From JAJDTQ01 sp965204235 (GTDB lineage Bacteria; Desulfobacterota; Binatia; UBA9968; JAJDTQ01): 64,000 nt of DNA. The translations under genes and the position numbers were made by a program. Positions 8,280 through 15,147 of the stretch are shown here, piece by piece. Under the pieces are notes generated by a model. That model had not been told where the DNA came from, ran no database searches, and saw only the letters and a program-made list of their open reading frames with translations. Every line of letters starts with the position of its first letter. The stretch's first letter is position 1. The stretch is from NCBI GenBank assembly GCA_965204235.1, contig OZ241979.1:806001-870000 (forward strand), given 5' to 3'.

Positions 8280-8798
8280 CTACAGCGGCGGGACGAACGC
8301 GCCGAACAGGACGCCGGCGAAGAGATCGACTTTCAGCGTCTCCTCGAAGACGAAGTAGAAGAAGCCCAGCGCCAACGCGGTGACGAAGGCCGAGCCCTGC
8401 CAGCTTACGCCCCCTTGCAGGCGGGTGAAGAAGAGCGCGAACAGGGTGGTGGAGACGTAGAACCCTGCGACGAAGACCAGCACCCCGAACGCGGCGAACC
8501 ACACGAACATCCGGGTGATGCGCGCCATCTCGCCGGCCCCGGCGCCTTCCGACGCCGCCGAACCCTCGACCTTGGCGTCGCCGGCCGCGGTGCTGAGGAC
8601 GTCTTCCAGGCTCACCTCGAACGCCTTCAGGATGCCCGGATACCTCTCCCCCGCCAGGCACAGGGCCGCCAGCACGGTGGTGGGGAGCGCGAGCACCACC
8701 GGCACGAACCCGGCCATACCGTTGTAAGCGAAGGACCACACCAGGAAGAGCGCCGAGACGGCCACCAGGACCGCGCCCAGCAACGCGGAGCCCTTCAT
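8280..8798 (-). CDS. tctB: Tripartite tricarboxylate transporter small permease (TctB)
   Basis: 172 residues from ATG 8798 (MKGSALLGAVLVAVSALFLVWS). A longer frame exists, but ATG 8798 overlaps the tctA stop as ATGA, the usual coupling. Four hydrophobic helices with an acidic, Ala/Gly-rich cytoplasmic loop (EDVLSTAAGDAKVEGSAASEG) in the middle fit TctB. The last helices read FGVLVFVAGFYVSTTLFALFF and ALALGFFYFVFEETLKV, then a short tail. It is the small membrane subunit of the TTT system with TctA and TctC. Confidence 0.83.
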   Translation of the reverse strand: MKGSALLGAVLVAVSALFLVWSFAYNGMAGFVPVVLALPTTVLAALCLAGERYPGILKAFEVSLEDVLSTAAGDAKVEGSAASEGAGAGEMARITRMFVWFAAFGVLVFVAGFYVSTTLFALFFTRLQGGVSWQGSAFVTALALGFFYFVFEETLKVDLFAGVLFGAFVPPL

Positions 8799-10288
8799 GA
8801 CGACGCCTTCGCTTTCCGGCTCGACAGCCACGGCAGGCACAGCATGAGCAGGCTCAACGCCATCAGCACGACGGTGACCGGACGGTTGAAGAAGATGGCG
8901 TAGCTGCCTGCGGAGATCTGGAGAGACTGCACGAACGACAACTCCGCCCGGACCCCCAGCAGGAAGCCGATGACCAGGGTGACGAGGGAGAAGCCGAAGC
9001 GGTTGAAGGCGAAGCCGAGCACCCCGGCCAGGATGGCGATGCCGATGTCCCAGACGTTCTCACGGGCCGCGTAGGCGCCGCCGACGGACAGCAGGAAGGC
9101 CGCGGGGACCACGTAGCCCACCCGCAAGGTGGTGACCCGGGCCAGGATGTCGGCGCCGAAGGCGGCCATGAGGCTGGCGAGGAAGTTGGAGACCACGAAG
9201 CCGAAGATCAGCACGAACACGATGTCCATGTGCTCCCGGACGAAGAAGAAGCCCGGCTGGAGCCCGTGGAGGATGAACGCCCCCAGGAGCACGGCCATGC
9301 CGGCGCTTCCGGGGATCCCGAAGATGATGGTGGGCAGCAGGGCGCCGCCGTCCTTGGCGTCGTTGGAGGCCTCGGAAGCGATGATGCCCTCGGGGTTGCC
9401 GGTGCCGAACAGCTCCCGGTTCTTCGAGAACTGCACGGTCATGGAGTAGGAGAGGAAGTTGGCGAGCACGCCGCCGATGCCGGGGATGATGCCCGCGAGT
9501 ATGCCGACGGCGGAGCTCCGCACCAGCGTCGCCTTGTAGCGGAAGACCTCCAGGAACCCCGCGAAGGCGCCGAACACCCCCACCTTGATGCGTTCGCCGC
9601 CCGCGGCGATGGTCTCGCCGCGCAGCACGTGGTTGACCAGCTCGGCGATGGCGAACAGGCCGATGAAGAAAGGCACCAGGGGGATCCCGTCCCACAGGTA
9701 GTTGTCGCTGCCGAAGTTGAACCGCAGCACCCCGTGCACCGGGCTGAACCCGATGAGGGACAGCAGCACGCCGATGCCCGCGGACACGAGCCCCTTCAGC
9801 ATGTTGCCCCGGGCCGCGTAGGCCACGGTGAGCAGGCCGAAGACCACCAGCATGAAGAACTCGGGCGGACCGAACGACAGCACGATGATCTTCACGAAGG
9901 GGATCAGGATCATCAGGAAGCACATGCCCACCACCGCGCCCAGGAACGACGAAGCCGCGGCCAGCCCCACCGCGCGGCCCGCCTCCCCCCGGCGGGCCAT
10001 GGGATGGCCGTCGAAGCAGGTGGCGGCGTTGGGGGCCTCCCCGGGGATGTTGAGCAGGATGGCGGGGACCGACCCCCCCTCGGTGGCGGCCCCCATCATC
10101 CCCGCCATGAGGAACATGGCGGTGCCCGGGTCCCACCCGAAGGTGAAGGTCATGCCGATGGTCAACCCCGCCAGGAACAGGCCGGGCAGCGCCCCCAGGA
10201 CCAGCCCGGCCACCGCGCCCACCGCGAGCACCAGCAGGTTCGCCGGCTGGCTGAGCTGGCCCAGGGCTTGCACAAGGGGTTCCCACAT
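8795..10288 (-). CDS. tctA: Tripartite tricarboxylate transporter permease (TctA)
   Basis: 497 residues with about twelve membrane helices. It has the TctA family signatures GAVAGLVLGALPGLFLAGLTIGMTFTFGWDP and GAATEGGSVPAILLNIPGEAPNAATCFDGHPMARRGEAGRA, plus a second repeat half (GIIPGIGGVLANFLSY...PEGIIASEASNDAKDGGALLPT). It forms the transport channel driven by the ion gradient. It lies between tctC upstream (55-base gap) and tctB downstream (4-base overlap). Confidence 0.95.
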   Translation of the reverse strand: MWEPLVQALGQLSQPANLLVLAVGAVAGLVLGALPGLFLAGLTIGMTFTFGWDPGTAMFLMAGMMGAATEGGSVPAILLNIPGEAPNAATCFDGHPMARRGEAGRAVGLAAASSFLGAVVGMCFLMILIPFVKIIVLSFGPPEFFMLVVFGLLTVAYAARGNMLKGLVSAGIGVLLSLIGFSPVHGVLRFNFGSDNYLWDGIPLVPFFIGLFAIAELVNHVLRGETIAAGGERIKVGVFGAFAGFLEVFRYKATLVRSSAVGILAGIIPGIGGVLANFLSYSMTVQFSKNRELFGTGNPEGIIASEASNDAKDGGALLPTIIFGIPGSAGMAVLLGAFILHGLQPGFFFVREHMDIVFVLIFGFVVSNFLASLMAAFGADILARVTTLRVGYVVPAAFLLSVGGAYAARENVWDIGIAILAGVLGFAFNRFGFSLVTLVIGFLLGVRAELSFVQSLQISAGSYAIFFNRPVTVVLMALSLLMLCLPWLSSRKAKASS

Positions 10289-10343
10289 GACGTCGGTCCT
10301 CGAACGCCGCGGCGGGCCGCGCGCGGCCCGCCCGCACGGGGCG

Positions 10344-11333
10344 CTAGTTGCCGCCCGTGGCGATGGCCTTCTTCATGTCCTCCAGGTTCGCCTCGAACAA
10401 CCCCTGGTAGTACTTCAGGTCCTCGGCCACCGCGGACCCCGGCCCGGCCACCAGCACGATGGACGACTGCTTCTTCCATGCGACGTACTCGGGGTCGTTC
10501 ATGGCCTTCAGCAGCAGGTCCTCCAGGACCTTGGCCCGGTCCGCGGGGATCCCCGGCGGGCCGCCGATGGCGCGCAGGTCGCTGAAGTACAGGTCGTAGC
10601 CCGTCTCGTAGGAGGTCTTCACGTCGGGCGCGTTGACCGGCCGCTTCCGGTCCAGTTGCACCACCGGCAAGAGGTCGGTGCCCAGGTACGGAGTGACCGA
10701 GGGGTGGTCGATGGGCTGGGCCCAGACGTCGAAGTCCCGCCGCAGCAGCGCGGGCAGGGACTCCCCGGTGCCCCGGTACCCGGCCACCACGTTGAAGTCG
10801 ATGCCGAAGGTCTTGGCGGCGAGGAACGAGCCGAACCACCGGCCCACGCCGATGCTCTCCACCCCCCAGGTAATCCGCTCGGCCGCTTGCAGGTCCTTTA
10901 TGGACTTGAAGGGTCCCTTGGCGGACACGAACAGGCCGAAGGGGTCCGCGCCCACCCGCGCGAGCCATGTATATTTGGCGGTGTCGAACCCGATGCCGCT
11001 TCCCTTGAGCATCTGCAGGCCGAGCATCCCCGAGGACTGGAAGTGCGCGATGGTGTAGCCGTCGGGCTTGCCCCGGTACACCGCCACGCTGGCCCGCAGG
11101 CCGCCCGCGCCGGTGACGTTCTTGACGATGACGCTCACGCCTTCGGGCAGGTATTTCTTCATGCTCCTGCCGATGGCGCGGGCAATGGAGTCATAGCCGC
11201 CGCCGGGCGAGAACGGCACGATCAGGGTGATGTTGCGCTCCGGAAAGGCGGCGCCGGCCGGGGCCGGGGACAGGCCCGCGGCCAGGCAGAGGGCCAGGGC
11301 GCCCAACAGGGTTCTCGTTGCCAGATTGCGCAT
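10344..11333 (-). CDS. tctC: Tripartite tricarboxylate transporter binding protein (TctC/Bug family)
   Basis: 329 residues from ATG 11333, preceded by GGGAGG. The signal peptide MRNLATRTLLGALALCLAAG...AGA cleaves near residue 28. The mature start FPERNITLIVPFSPGGGYDSIARAI is the Bug/TctC hallmark. NVTGAGG and the PDGYTIAH motif follow. The frame is open far upstream, but that part is non-coding in character. It is a periplasmic binding protein for a carboxylated ligand, the identity of which is unknown. First gene of tctCAB. In the 264-base gap to ssb I see only the ssb promoter candidate. Confidence 0.92.
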   Translation of the reverse strand: MRNLATRTLLGALALCLAAGLSPAPAGAAFPERNITLIVPFSPGGGYDSIARAIGRSMKKYLPEGVSVIVKNVTGAGGLRASVAVYRGKPDGYTIAHFQSSGMLGLQMLKGSGIGFDTAKYTWLARVGADPFGLFVSAKGPFKSIKDLQAAERITWGVESIGVGRWFGSFLAAKTFGIDFNVVAGYRGTGESLPALLRRDFDVWAQPIDHPSVTPYLGTDLLPVVQLDRKRPVNAPDVKTSYETGYDLYFSDLRAIGGPPGIPADRAKVLEDLLLKAMNDPEYVAWKKQSSIVLVAGPGSAVAEDLKYYQGLFEANLEDMKKAIATGGN

Positions 11334-11536
11334 GTCGTCCTCCCGTGGTTTCATTGGAACGGAGCCGCGTTGCGAGCGGTCGAAAAAAAACCGGGCCATG
11401 GGGCTATGGTAGCGCCGAAGGTTGCCGATAATGAAAAGCAATGAACAGACACCTTTATGGAGGTCCCCCGGACTTGTCAAGGGAAACGGCCGAAATTGTC
11501 TCCCGGTCGGCGCGCGGCCCCGGAAGGGATCCCGTG

Positions 11537-11565
11537 TTGACCGGAACCCGGGTTCGGGATAAGTT
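11537..11565 (+). promoter_or_regulatory. Candidate ssb promoter
   Basis: TTGACC (11537-11542), a 17-base spacer, and TAAGTT (11560-11565). The -35 matches 5/6 and the -10 only 3/6. The position, about 33 bases before the ssb start, is sensible. Confidence 0.38.
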
Positions 11566-11597
11566 CCACGCAGAAATCCATCCAGCGAGGTCCACAT

Positions 11598-12029
11598 ATG
11601 TCGGTGAACATGGCGATCCTGGTAGGGAACCTTGGCAAGGACCCGGAGGTCCGTTTCACGCAGAGCGGCCGCGCGGTGGCGAACTTCTCGGTCGCCACGT
11701 CCGAGGTATGGACCGGTCAGGACGGCAACCGCCAGGAGCGCACCGAGTGGCACAACGTCGTCGTCTGGGGCAAGCAGGCGGAGAGTTGCGGCCAGTACCT
11801 GGCCAAGGGCCGGCAGGTGTTCGTCCAGGGCAACATCCGCACCCGCTCCTACGAGGACAAGACCGGGAACACCCGCTACGTGACCGAGGTCGTCGCCCAG
11901 CGGGTGCAGTTCCTGGGCGGCGGAGGCGGCGCCCGGGCCTCCCAGGAGCCCCAGCAGCAGGACCAGGGCTTCGGCGAAGCGCCCTCCTCCATCCAACCGC
12001 CCCCCATCGACGACGACATCCCCTTCTAG
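11598..12029 (+). CDS. ssb: Single-stranded DNA-binding protein
   Basis: 143 residues. An OB fold (residues 1-108) has the family motifs MAILVGNLGKDPEVRFTQSGRAVANFSVA, TEWHNVVVWGKQAESCGQYLAKGRQVFVQGNI and the KTGNTRYVTEVVA strand. A Gly/Gln-rich linker is followed by the acidic tip DDDIPF that recruits replication and repair partners. Length and tip are typical of a housekeeping SSB. The following genes are unrelated coiled-coil and accessory genes, so this marks the edge of the accessory block. Confidence 0.97.
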   Translation: MSVNMAILVGNLGKDPEVRFTQSGRAVANFSVATSEVWTGQDGNRQERTEWHNVVVWGKQAESCGQYLAKGRQVFVQGNIRTRSYEDKTGNTRYVTEVVAQRVQFLGGGGGARASQEPQQQDQGFGEAPSSIQPPPIDDDIPF

Positions 12030-12091
12030 GGTCCCGGGGGGCCGAACCATGACCCTCGACAGCCACACCTGACGGGCAAAAGAGGCACACC

Positions 12092-12703
12092 GTGACGACC
12101 GCCGAATGGATAGCCTTGGGGCAGATGCTCACCGGGATGGCAGGGGTCGGACTCGTAGGGCTGGGGCTCCATCAGATGCGCCGTGCCGGAGACCAGCGAG
12201 AGAAACGCGAAGACGCCAGGCACCGCGAAGCGATGGCAGCCCTGCGACAGCAGGGCGAATCACTACGACAGCAGGGCGAATTGCTTCGACAGCAGGGCGA
12301 ATCACTGCGACAGCAGGGCGAATCGCTACGACAGCAGACCGAATCACTGCGACAGCAGACCGAGCAGCAGGGTGAATACCTGCGACAGCAGGGCGAATCG
12401 CTACGACAGCAGACCGAACAGCAGGGTGAATCGCTACGACAGCAGACCGAACAGCAGGGTGAATACCTGCGACGGCAGATCGAACAGCAGGGTGAATACC
12501 TGCGACAGCAGATCGAACAGCAAGGTGAATACCTGCGACAGCAGGGCGAACAGCAGGGTGAATCACTGCGACAGCAGGGCGAACAGCAGGGCGAATCACT
12601 GCGACAGCAGACCGAATCACTGCGACAGCAGACCGAATCCCTCCGGGTCCTCACCAGGGGCATGGAGACCGTGATCGAACGGACCGCGCCCAAGGGAACT
12701 TGA
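12092..12703 (+). CDS. Membrane-anchored coiled-coil protein built of 7- and 11-residue repeats
   Basis: 203 residues. Residues 1-30 (AEWIALGQMLTGMAGVGLVGLGLHQM) form one hydrophobic helix, followed by a charged linker. Residues 52-184 consist of fifteen repeat units: eight heptads of type RQQGESL or RQQTESL, and seven hendecads of type RQQTEQQGEYL. Both lengths keep a coiled-coil register. The tail is RVLTRGMETVIERTAPKGT. The head resembles those of the small genes at 12782 and 13163. It is probably a long parallel coiled coil projecting from the inner membrane, function unknown. The repeats are nearly identical at DNA level, so length should vary between strains. Confidence 0.65.
   Translation: MTTAEWIALGQMLTGMAGVGLVGLGLHQMRRAGDQREKREDARHREAMAALRQQGESLRQQGELLRQQGESLRQQGESLRQQTESLRQQTEQQGEYLRQQGESLRQQTEQQGESLRQQTEQQGEYLRRQIEQQGEYLRQQIEQQGEYLRQQGEQQGESLRQQGEQQGESLRQQTESLRQQTESLRVLTRGMETVIERTAPKGT
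12245..12643 (+). repeat. Tandem 21- and 33-base repeat inside the coiled-coil gene
   Basis: Units built on CGACAGCAGGGCGAATCACT. The 21-base units give seven codons and the 33-base units eleven. Fifteen units run without interruption and cover the coiled-coil part of the 12092-12703 gene. Confidence 0.9.
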
Positions 12704-12705
12704 CC

Positions 12706-12777
12706 ATGCGGCGCATCGAGAACCGGACCGACCGCATGGTGACCGGCGGCAGCGCCCGGCTTCGCCGGGAAGGGTGA
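12706..12777 (+). CDS. Possible 23-codon ORF, copy 1
   Basis: Reads MRRIENRTDRMVTGGSARLR then REG, ending 4 bases before the 12782 ORF. The second copy at 13087 keeps the frame with two amino-acid changes. It may be a leader or only a relic of duplication. Confidence 0.28.
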   Translation: MRRIENRTDRMVTGGSARLRREG

Positions 12778-12781
12778 CGCC

Positions 12782-13006
12782 ATGACGCCGTTCGAGTCCG
12801 CTTCCCTGGCCATCGCCGCCGGGCAGATGCTGACAGGGGCGGCCGGGGTCCTGCTCGTATGGGTCGGCGTCCGGCAGATGGTGCGGGCCAACGACGCACG
12901 CGCCAAGCGGGACGGCGTGCTGCTCGAAAGCCTGAGCCGCGCCAACGAAGCCCTGGCCGAACTGCTGCGAGACCGCGGCCAAGCCGGGAAGGGTGACGCG
13001 CCATGA
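12782..13006 (+). CDS. Small membrane/coiled-coil protein, copy 1
   Basis: 74 residues. The hydrophobic head ESASLAIAAGQMLTGAAGVLLVWVGVRQMV is followed by a charged helix with RANEALAELLRDRGQAGKGDAP. The head shares the pattern GQMLTGxAGVxLVxxGxxQM with the 12092 gene, so the two are paralogous at their anchors. It lacks the long repeat array. The stop overlaps an ATG (ATGA) that begins a decayed relative of the 12092 gene. That arrangement suggests an ancestral two-gene operon of a short and a long coiled-coil protein. Unknown function. Confidence 0.5.
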   Translation: MTPFESASLAIAAGQMLTGAAGVLLVWVGVRQMVRANDARAKRDGVLLESLSRANEALAELLRDRGQAGKGDAP

Positions 13007-13084
13007 CCACAATGGAATGGATCGCGCCAGCAGGGCGAATCCCTCCGGGTCCTCATCGAACGGACCGCGCCCAAGGGACCTTGA
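13003..13084 (+). pseudogene. Deletion remnant of the coiled-coil gene
   Basis: Begins ATGACCACAATGGAATGGAT (compare MTTAEWIA of the intact gene), then jumps directly to the last repeat unit and the 3' end (CCTCCGGGTCCTCA, CCGCGCCCAAGGGA). Almost all of the repeat region and anchor are deleted, and the two halves are out of frame. Confidence 0.6.
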
Positions 13085-13086
13085 CC

Positions 13087-13158
13087 ATGCGGCGCATCGA
13101 GAACCGGATCGACCGCATGGTGACTGATGGCAGCGCCCGGCTTCGCCGGGAAGGGTGA
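13087..13158 (+). CDS. Possible 23-codon ORF, copy 2
   Basis: Reads MRRIENRIDRMVTDGSARLR then REG. It differs from copy 1 at two residues and again ends 4 bases before a MTPFESAS gene. Confidence 0.28.
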   Translation: MRRIENRIDRMVTDGSARLRREG

Positions 13159-13162
13159 CGCC

Positions 13163-13408
13163 ATGACGCCGTTCGAGTCCGCTTCCCTGGCCATCGCTGC
13201 CGGGCAGATGCTGACAGGGGCGGCCGGGGTCCTGCTCGTATGGGTCGGCGTCCGGCAGATGGTGCGGGCCAACGACGCACGCGCCAAGCGGGACGGCGTG
13301 CTGCTCGAAAGCCTGGGCCGCGCCAACGAAGCCCTGGGGCGCGCCAACGAAGCCCTGGCCGAACTGCTGCGAGACCGCGGCCAAGCCGGGAAGGGTGACG
13401 CGCCATGA
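13163..13408 (+). CDS. Small membrane/coiled-coil protein, copy 2
   Basis: 81 residues from ATG 13163. The sequence equals copy 1 except for an extra 7-residue unit in the charged helix (RANEALG RANEALA), a 21-base slippage duplication of the same period as the heptads in the 12092 gene. The stop again overlaps an ATG (ATGA) beginning a second decayed remnant. An upstream Met in the same frame (13127) is less likely because it would read through the duplicated leader. Confidence 0.5.
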   Translation: MTPFESASLAIAAGQMLTGAAGVLLVWVGVRQMVRANDARAKRDGVLLESLGRANEALGRANEALAELLRDRGQAGKGDAP

Positions 13409-13481
13409 CCACAATCGGGTCGAACGGGAAGAACCCATCATGGAGACCGTGATCGAACGGACCGCGCCCAAGGGACCTTGA
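13405..13481 (+). pseudogene. Second deletion remnant of the coiled-coil gene
   Basis: ATGACCACAATCGGG followed by a scrambled junction and the 3' end of the 12092 gene (TGGAGACCGTGATCGAACGG to TGA). It is shorter than the first remnant and is not translatable as the original protein. Confidence 0.55.
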
Positions 13482-13536
13482 CCATGCAGCGCCTCGAGAC
13501 GGGGTGCGGGATTCAGGTGCGGATTGGAGGAGTAAT

Positions 13537-13854
13537 ATGAAAAGCGCGGTCTGGTTGTCCTACGACCTCGGTGTCAACGGCGACTACGAAGGGATGTATT
13601 CGTGGCTCGACAACCTCGGTGCGCAAGAATGCGGTTCCAGCGTCGCATTCCTGAAGTATTCGTATGAAGGGGATCTGAAGGAATCCCTGAAGAGCGATAT
13701 CGGCGACGCGGTCGCGCTCGACAAACGATCGAGGATCTACGTCATCGGGATGGACGACGGAAAGATCCGCGGAGGTTATATCGTAGGTCGCAGGAAGGGC
13801 GCTCCCTGGGAAGGATTTGGCGACCACGGTGACGCCGAAGAAGACATGGCGTGA
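13537..13854 (+). CDS. Hypothetical protein in operon with PIN-domain gene
   Basis: 105 residues from ATG 13537 behind GGAGGAG. It begins MKSAVWLSYDLGVNGDYEGM. A beta/alpha pattern is suggested by alternating strands (SAVWLSYDL, SSVAFLKYSY, RIYVIGMDDGKIRGGYIVG), with an acidic end (GDHGDAEEDMA). I do not recognise the family. It ends 3 bases before the PIN gene, so the pair is one unit. An antitoxin or a partner of the PIN nuclease is the obvious hypothesis, but no DNA-binding motif of the AbrB, RHH or Phd type is visible. Confidence 0.6.
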   Translation: MKSAVWLSYDLGVNGDYEGMYSWLDNLGAQECGSSVAFLKYSYEGDLKESLKSDIGDAVALDKRSRIYVIGMDDGKIRGGYIVGRRKGAPWEGFGDHGDAEEDMA

Positions 13855-13857
13855 TTC

Positions 13858-14301
13858 ATGGTTGTGGTCAACAGTGGATTGCTGGTGGATACCGGCTATT
13901 TCATCGCGCTCTATACGGAGAGAGACGAACATCACTCCGCGGCGAAGCGCAAGCAAGGGTTGCTGGAACGATGGTCCATCGTCCTGCCTTGGCCGGTTCT
14001 CTACGAGACGATGAACACGAGGTTCGTCAAGATGCCGGGAGCCCTGGCCCGCTTCGGTGCAATCGTAGTTCATCCGGATACGGTACTGCTCGACGACTCT
14101 CCCTATCGGGAGGGGTCGTATCGAACCGTCGGAGAAACGGCTCCACAACGCTACTTCAGCCTCGTTGACGCCGTGCTCCGCGCAATCATCGAAGACACCA
14201 ACGTCTCCATTTCAGCGATGCTGACGTTCAATCCGAGAGACTTCCATGACGTTTGCCGAAAGCACCGAGTAGCCCTTCCCTGCCAGGACGAAAGCGACTG
14301 A
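13858..14301 (+). CDS. PIN-domain protein, VapC-like RNase toxin candidate
   Basis: 147 residues. The N-terminal GLLVDTGYFIALYTERDEHH gives the first conserved Asp of the PIN fold. A mid-protein LPWPVLYETMNTRF gives a Glu, and SLVDAVLRAII and MLTFNPRDF give the later acidic positions of the Mg2+ site. PIN proteins of this size are usually ribonucleases in toxin-antitoxin modules. Here the gene sits between two small unrecognised genes, spaced 3 and 7 bases. Codon use and local AT content look different from the flanking metabolic genes, in keeping with acquired DNA (impression, not computed). Confidence 0.7.
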   Translation: MVVVNSGLLVDTGYFIALYTERDEHHSAAKRKQGLLERWSIVLPWPVLYETMNTRFVKMPGALARFGAIVVHPDTVLLDDSPYREGSYRTVGETAPQRYFSLVDAVLRAIIEDTNVSISAMLTFNPRDFHDVCRKHRVALPCQDESD

Positions 14302-14308
14302 AGAACGG

Positions 14309-14572
14309 ATGAAGAGTGATCTTGTACTCAAGTCAAGAGATATTCAGCAACTGGCTAAGGCCATACTTGGAAAGGTGTTTATGTCGAAAGAAGAGAAGGC
14401 CGACCGAAAAGAGGTAAAAGCTGACCATAAGGTGTACGTCACCCGTACAGGGGGGTTGTACGTCAAGGCGCACGAGTTGCTTCGGAGCCGCAAAGGACGG
14501 GAAAGACTTGCGGCGATGACGAAGTTGGCAAACACGTTGCAATCCCATGCGAAGGCTCGGAAGGGTTCCTGA
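14309..14572 (+). CDS. Small basic hypothetical protein, third gene of the PIN operon
   Basis: 87 residues, rich in Lys and Arg (KEEKADRKEVKADHKVYVTRT, HELLRSRKGRERLAAMTKL, HAKARKGS). It begins 7 bases after the PIN gene stop. The charge suggests nucleic-acid binding. No family recognised. It could be the actual antitoxin or an independent cargo gene. Confidence 0.5.
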   Translation: MKSDLVLKSRDIQQLAKAILGKVFMSKEEKADRKEVKADHKVYVTRTGGLYVKAHELLRSRKGRERLAAMTKLANTLQSHAKARKGS

Positions 14573-14611
14573 GAGGAGCCGGCACAACCGTTCTGTCAGG
14601 AGGCGGCCTCC

Positions 14612-14812
14612 ATGGGCTTGGGTTTGTTTCTGCTTCCCACCATTGGCGGTTACTGGCTTTTGACACATCTGAACTACACCCGATACCGCACCTTTCGCGA
14701 GTCGGGTTACCATCTCCTTTTCAACTCCGCTTTCGCCGGCGTCATTTTATTCGGCGCCGCTCAAGTGACCAGCCTGTTCCTGGATCATTGCTTCCCACAG
14801 CTTGATGTTTGG
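14612..14812 (+). pseudogene. Membrane protein gene cut off by MITE copy C
   Basis: Starts MGLGLFLLPTIGGYWLLTHL and continues through a second hydrophobic helix (YHLLFNSAFAGVILFGAAQV) to about residue 67. There the sequence changes abruptly to MITE sequence at 14813. The frame stays open through the MITE to 15136, but those residues are repeat-derived. No continuation of the gene is found on the far side, where the Slam gene ends, so the 3' part has been deleted rather than merely interrupted. Confidence 0.6.
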
Positions 14813-15140
14813 GGCTCTTCCGGCTTTCGTGTGGGCAGGGTTTCACGGAGTAAAGTTCCCTCCCCCCTTGAGGGGGAGGGACAGGGAGGGGGGTACGGCG
14901 GGGTCGAGGGGAGGAGTCCTCTACACGAACCGGCCCAACCCGTTTCAGCCGTCTGTCCGTTGGTGCTGACGCCGATGGGTTTGGTGGCGCGGAGGCCCCC
15001 CTCCCTAACCCTCCCCCTCAAGGGGGGAGGGGATCGGAGTGCTCCGCCATGCCGAACCATGCCGAACCGAGGACAGCAATGTGGGAATCGGACATCATCG
15101 CGTGGAGGGGGTGTCACAACCCACACCAAATCCTGAAGCG
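14813..15140 (+). mobile_element. MITE copy C, about 328 bases
   Basis: Begins GGCTCTTCCGG and ends with AAATCCTGAAGCG, an eroded form of the closing repeat CCTGAAGAGCC. It has the same two palindromes and internal CCGTTTCAGCCGTCTGTCCG as copies A and B. The flanking octamers do not match (ATGTTTGG on the left), so the two sides were not neighbours before insertion; a deletion or copy-copy recombination has occurred. Confidence 0.75.
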
Positions 15141-15147
15141 ACCTTTT

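Larger units (their letters stand above)
12674..13481 (+). repeat. Two tandem copies of a roughly 400-base small-gene cassette
   Basis: The order tail-of-coiled-coil-gene, 23-codon mini ORF, MTPFESAS gene, then a decayed MTT.. gene occurs twice, at 12674-13084 and 13045-13481. Shared sequences include CCGCGCCCAAGGGA and CGGCTTCGCCGGGAAGGGTG. The copies differ by point changes and by one 21-base duplication in the second MTPFESAS gene. Confidence 0.8.

Noticed and set aside
12172..13347. 391-codon antisense ORF full of Cys-Cys-Arg-Ser/Pro repeats
   Set aside because: It is the complement of the RQQGESL repeat array. Frame openness comes from the repeat itself, and the sense frame has the start, the ribosome site and a sensible anchor-plus-coil design.
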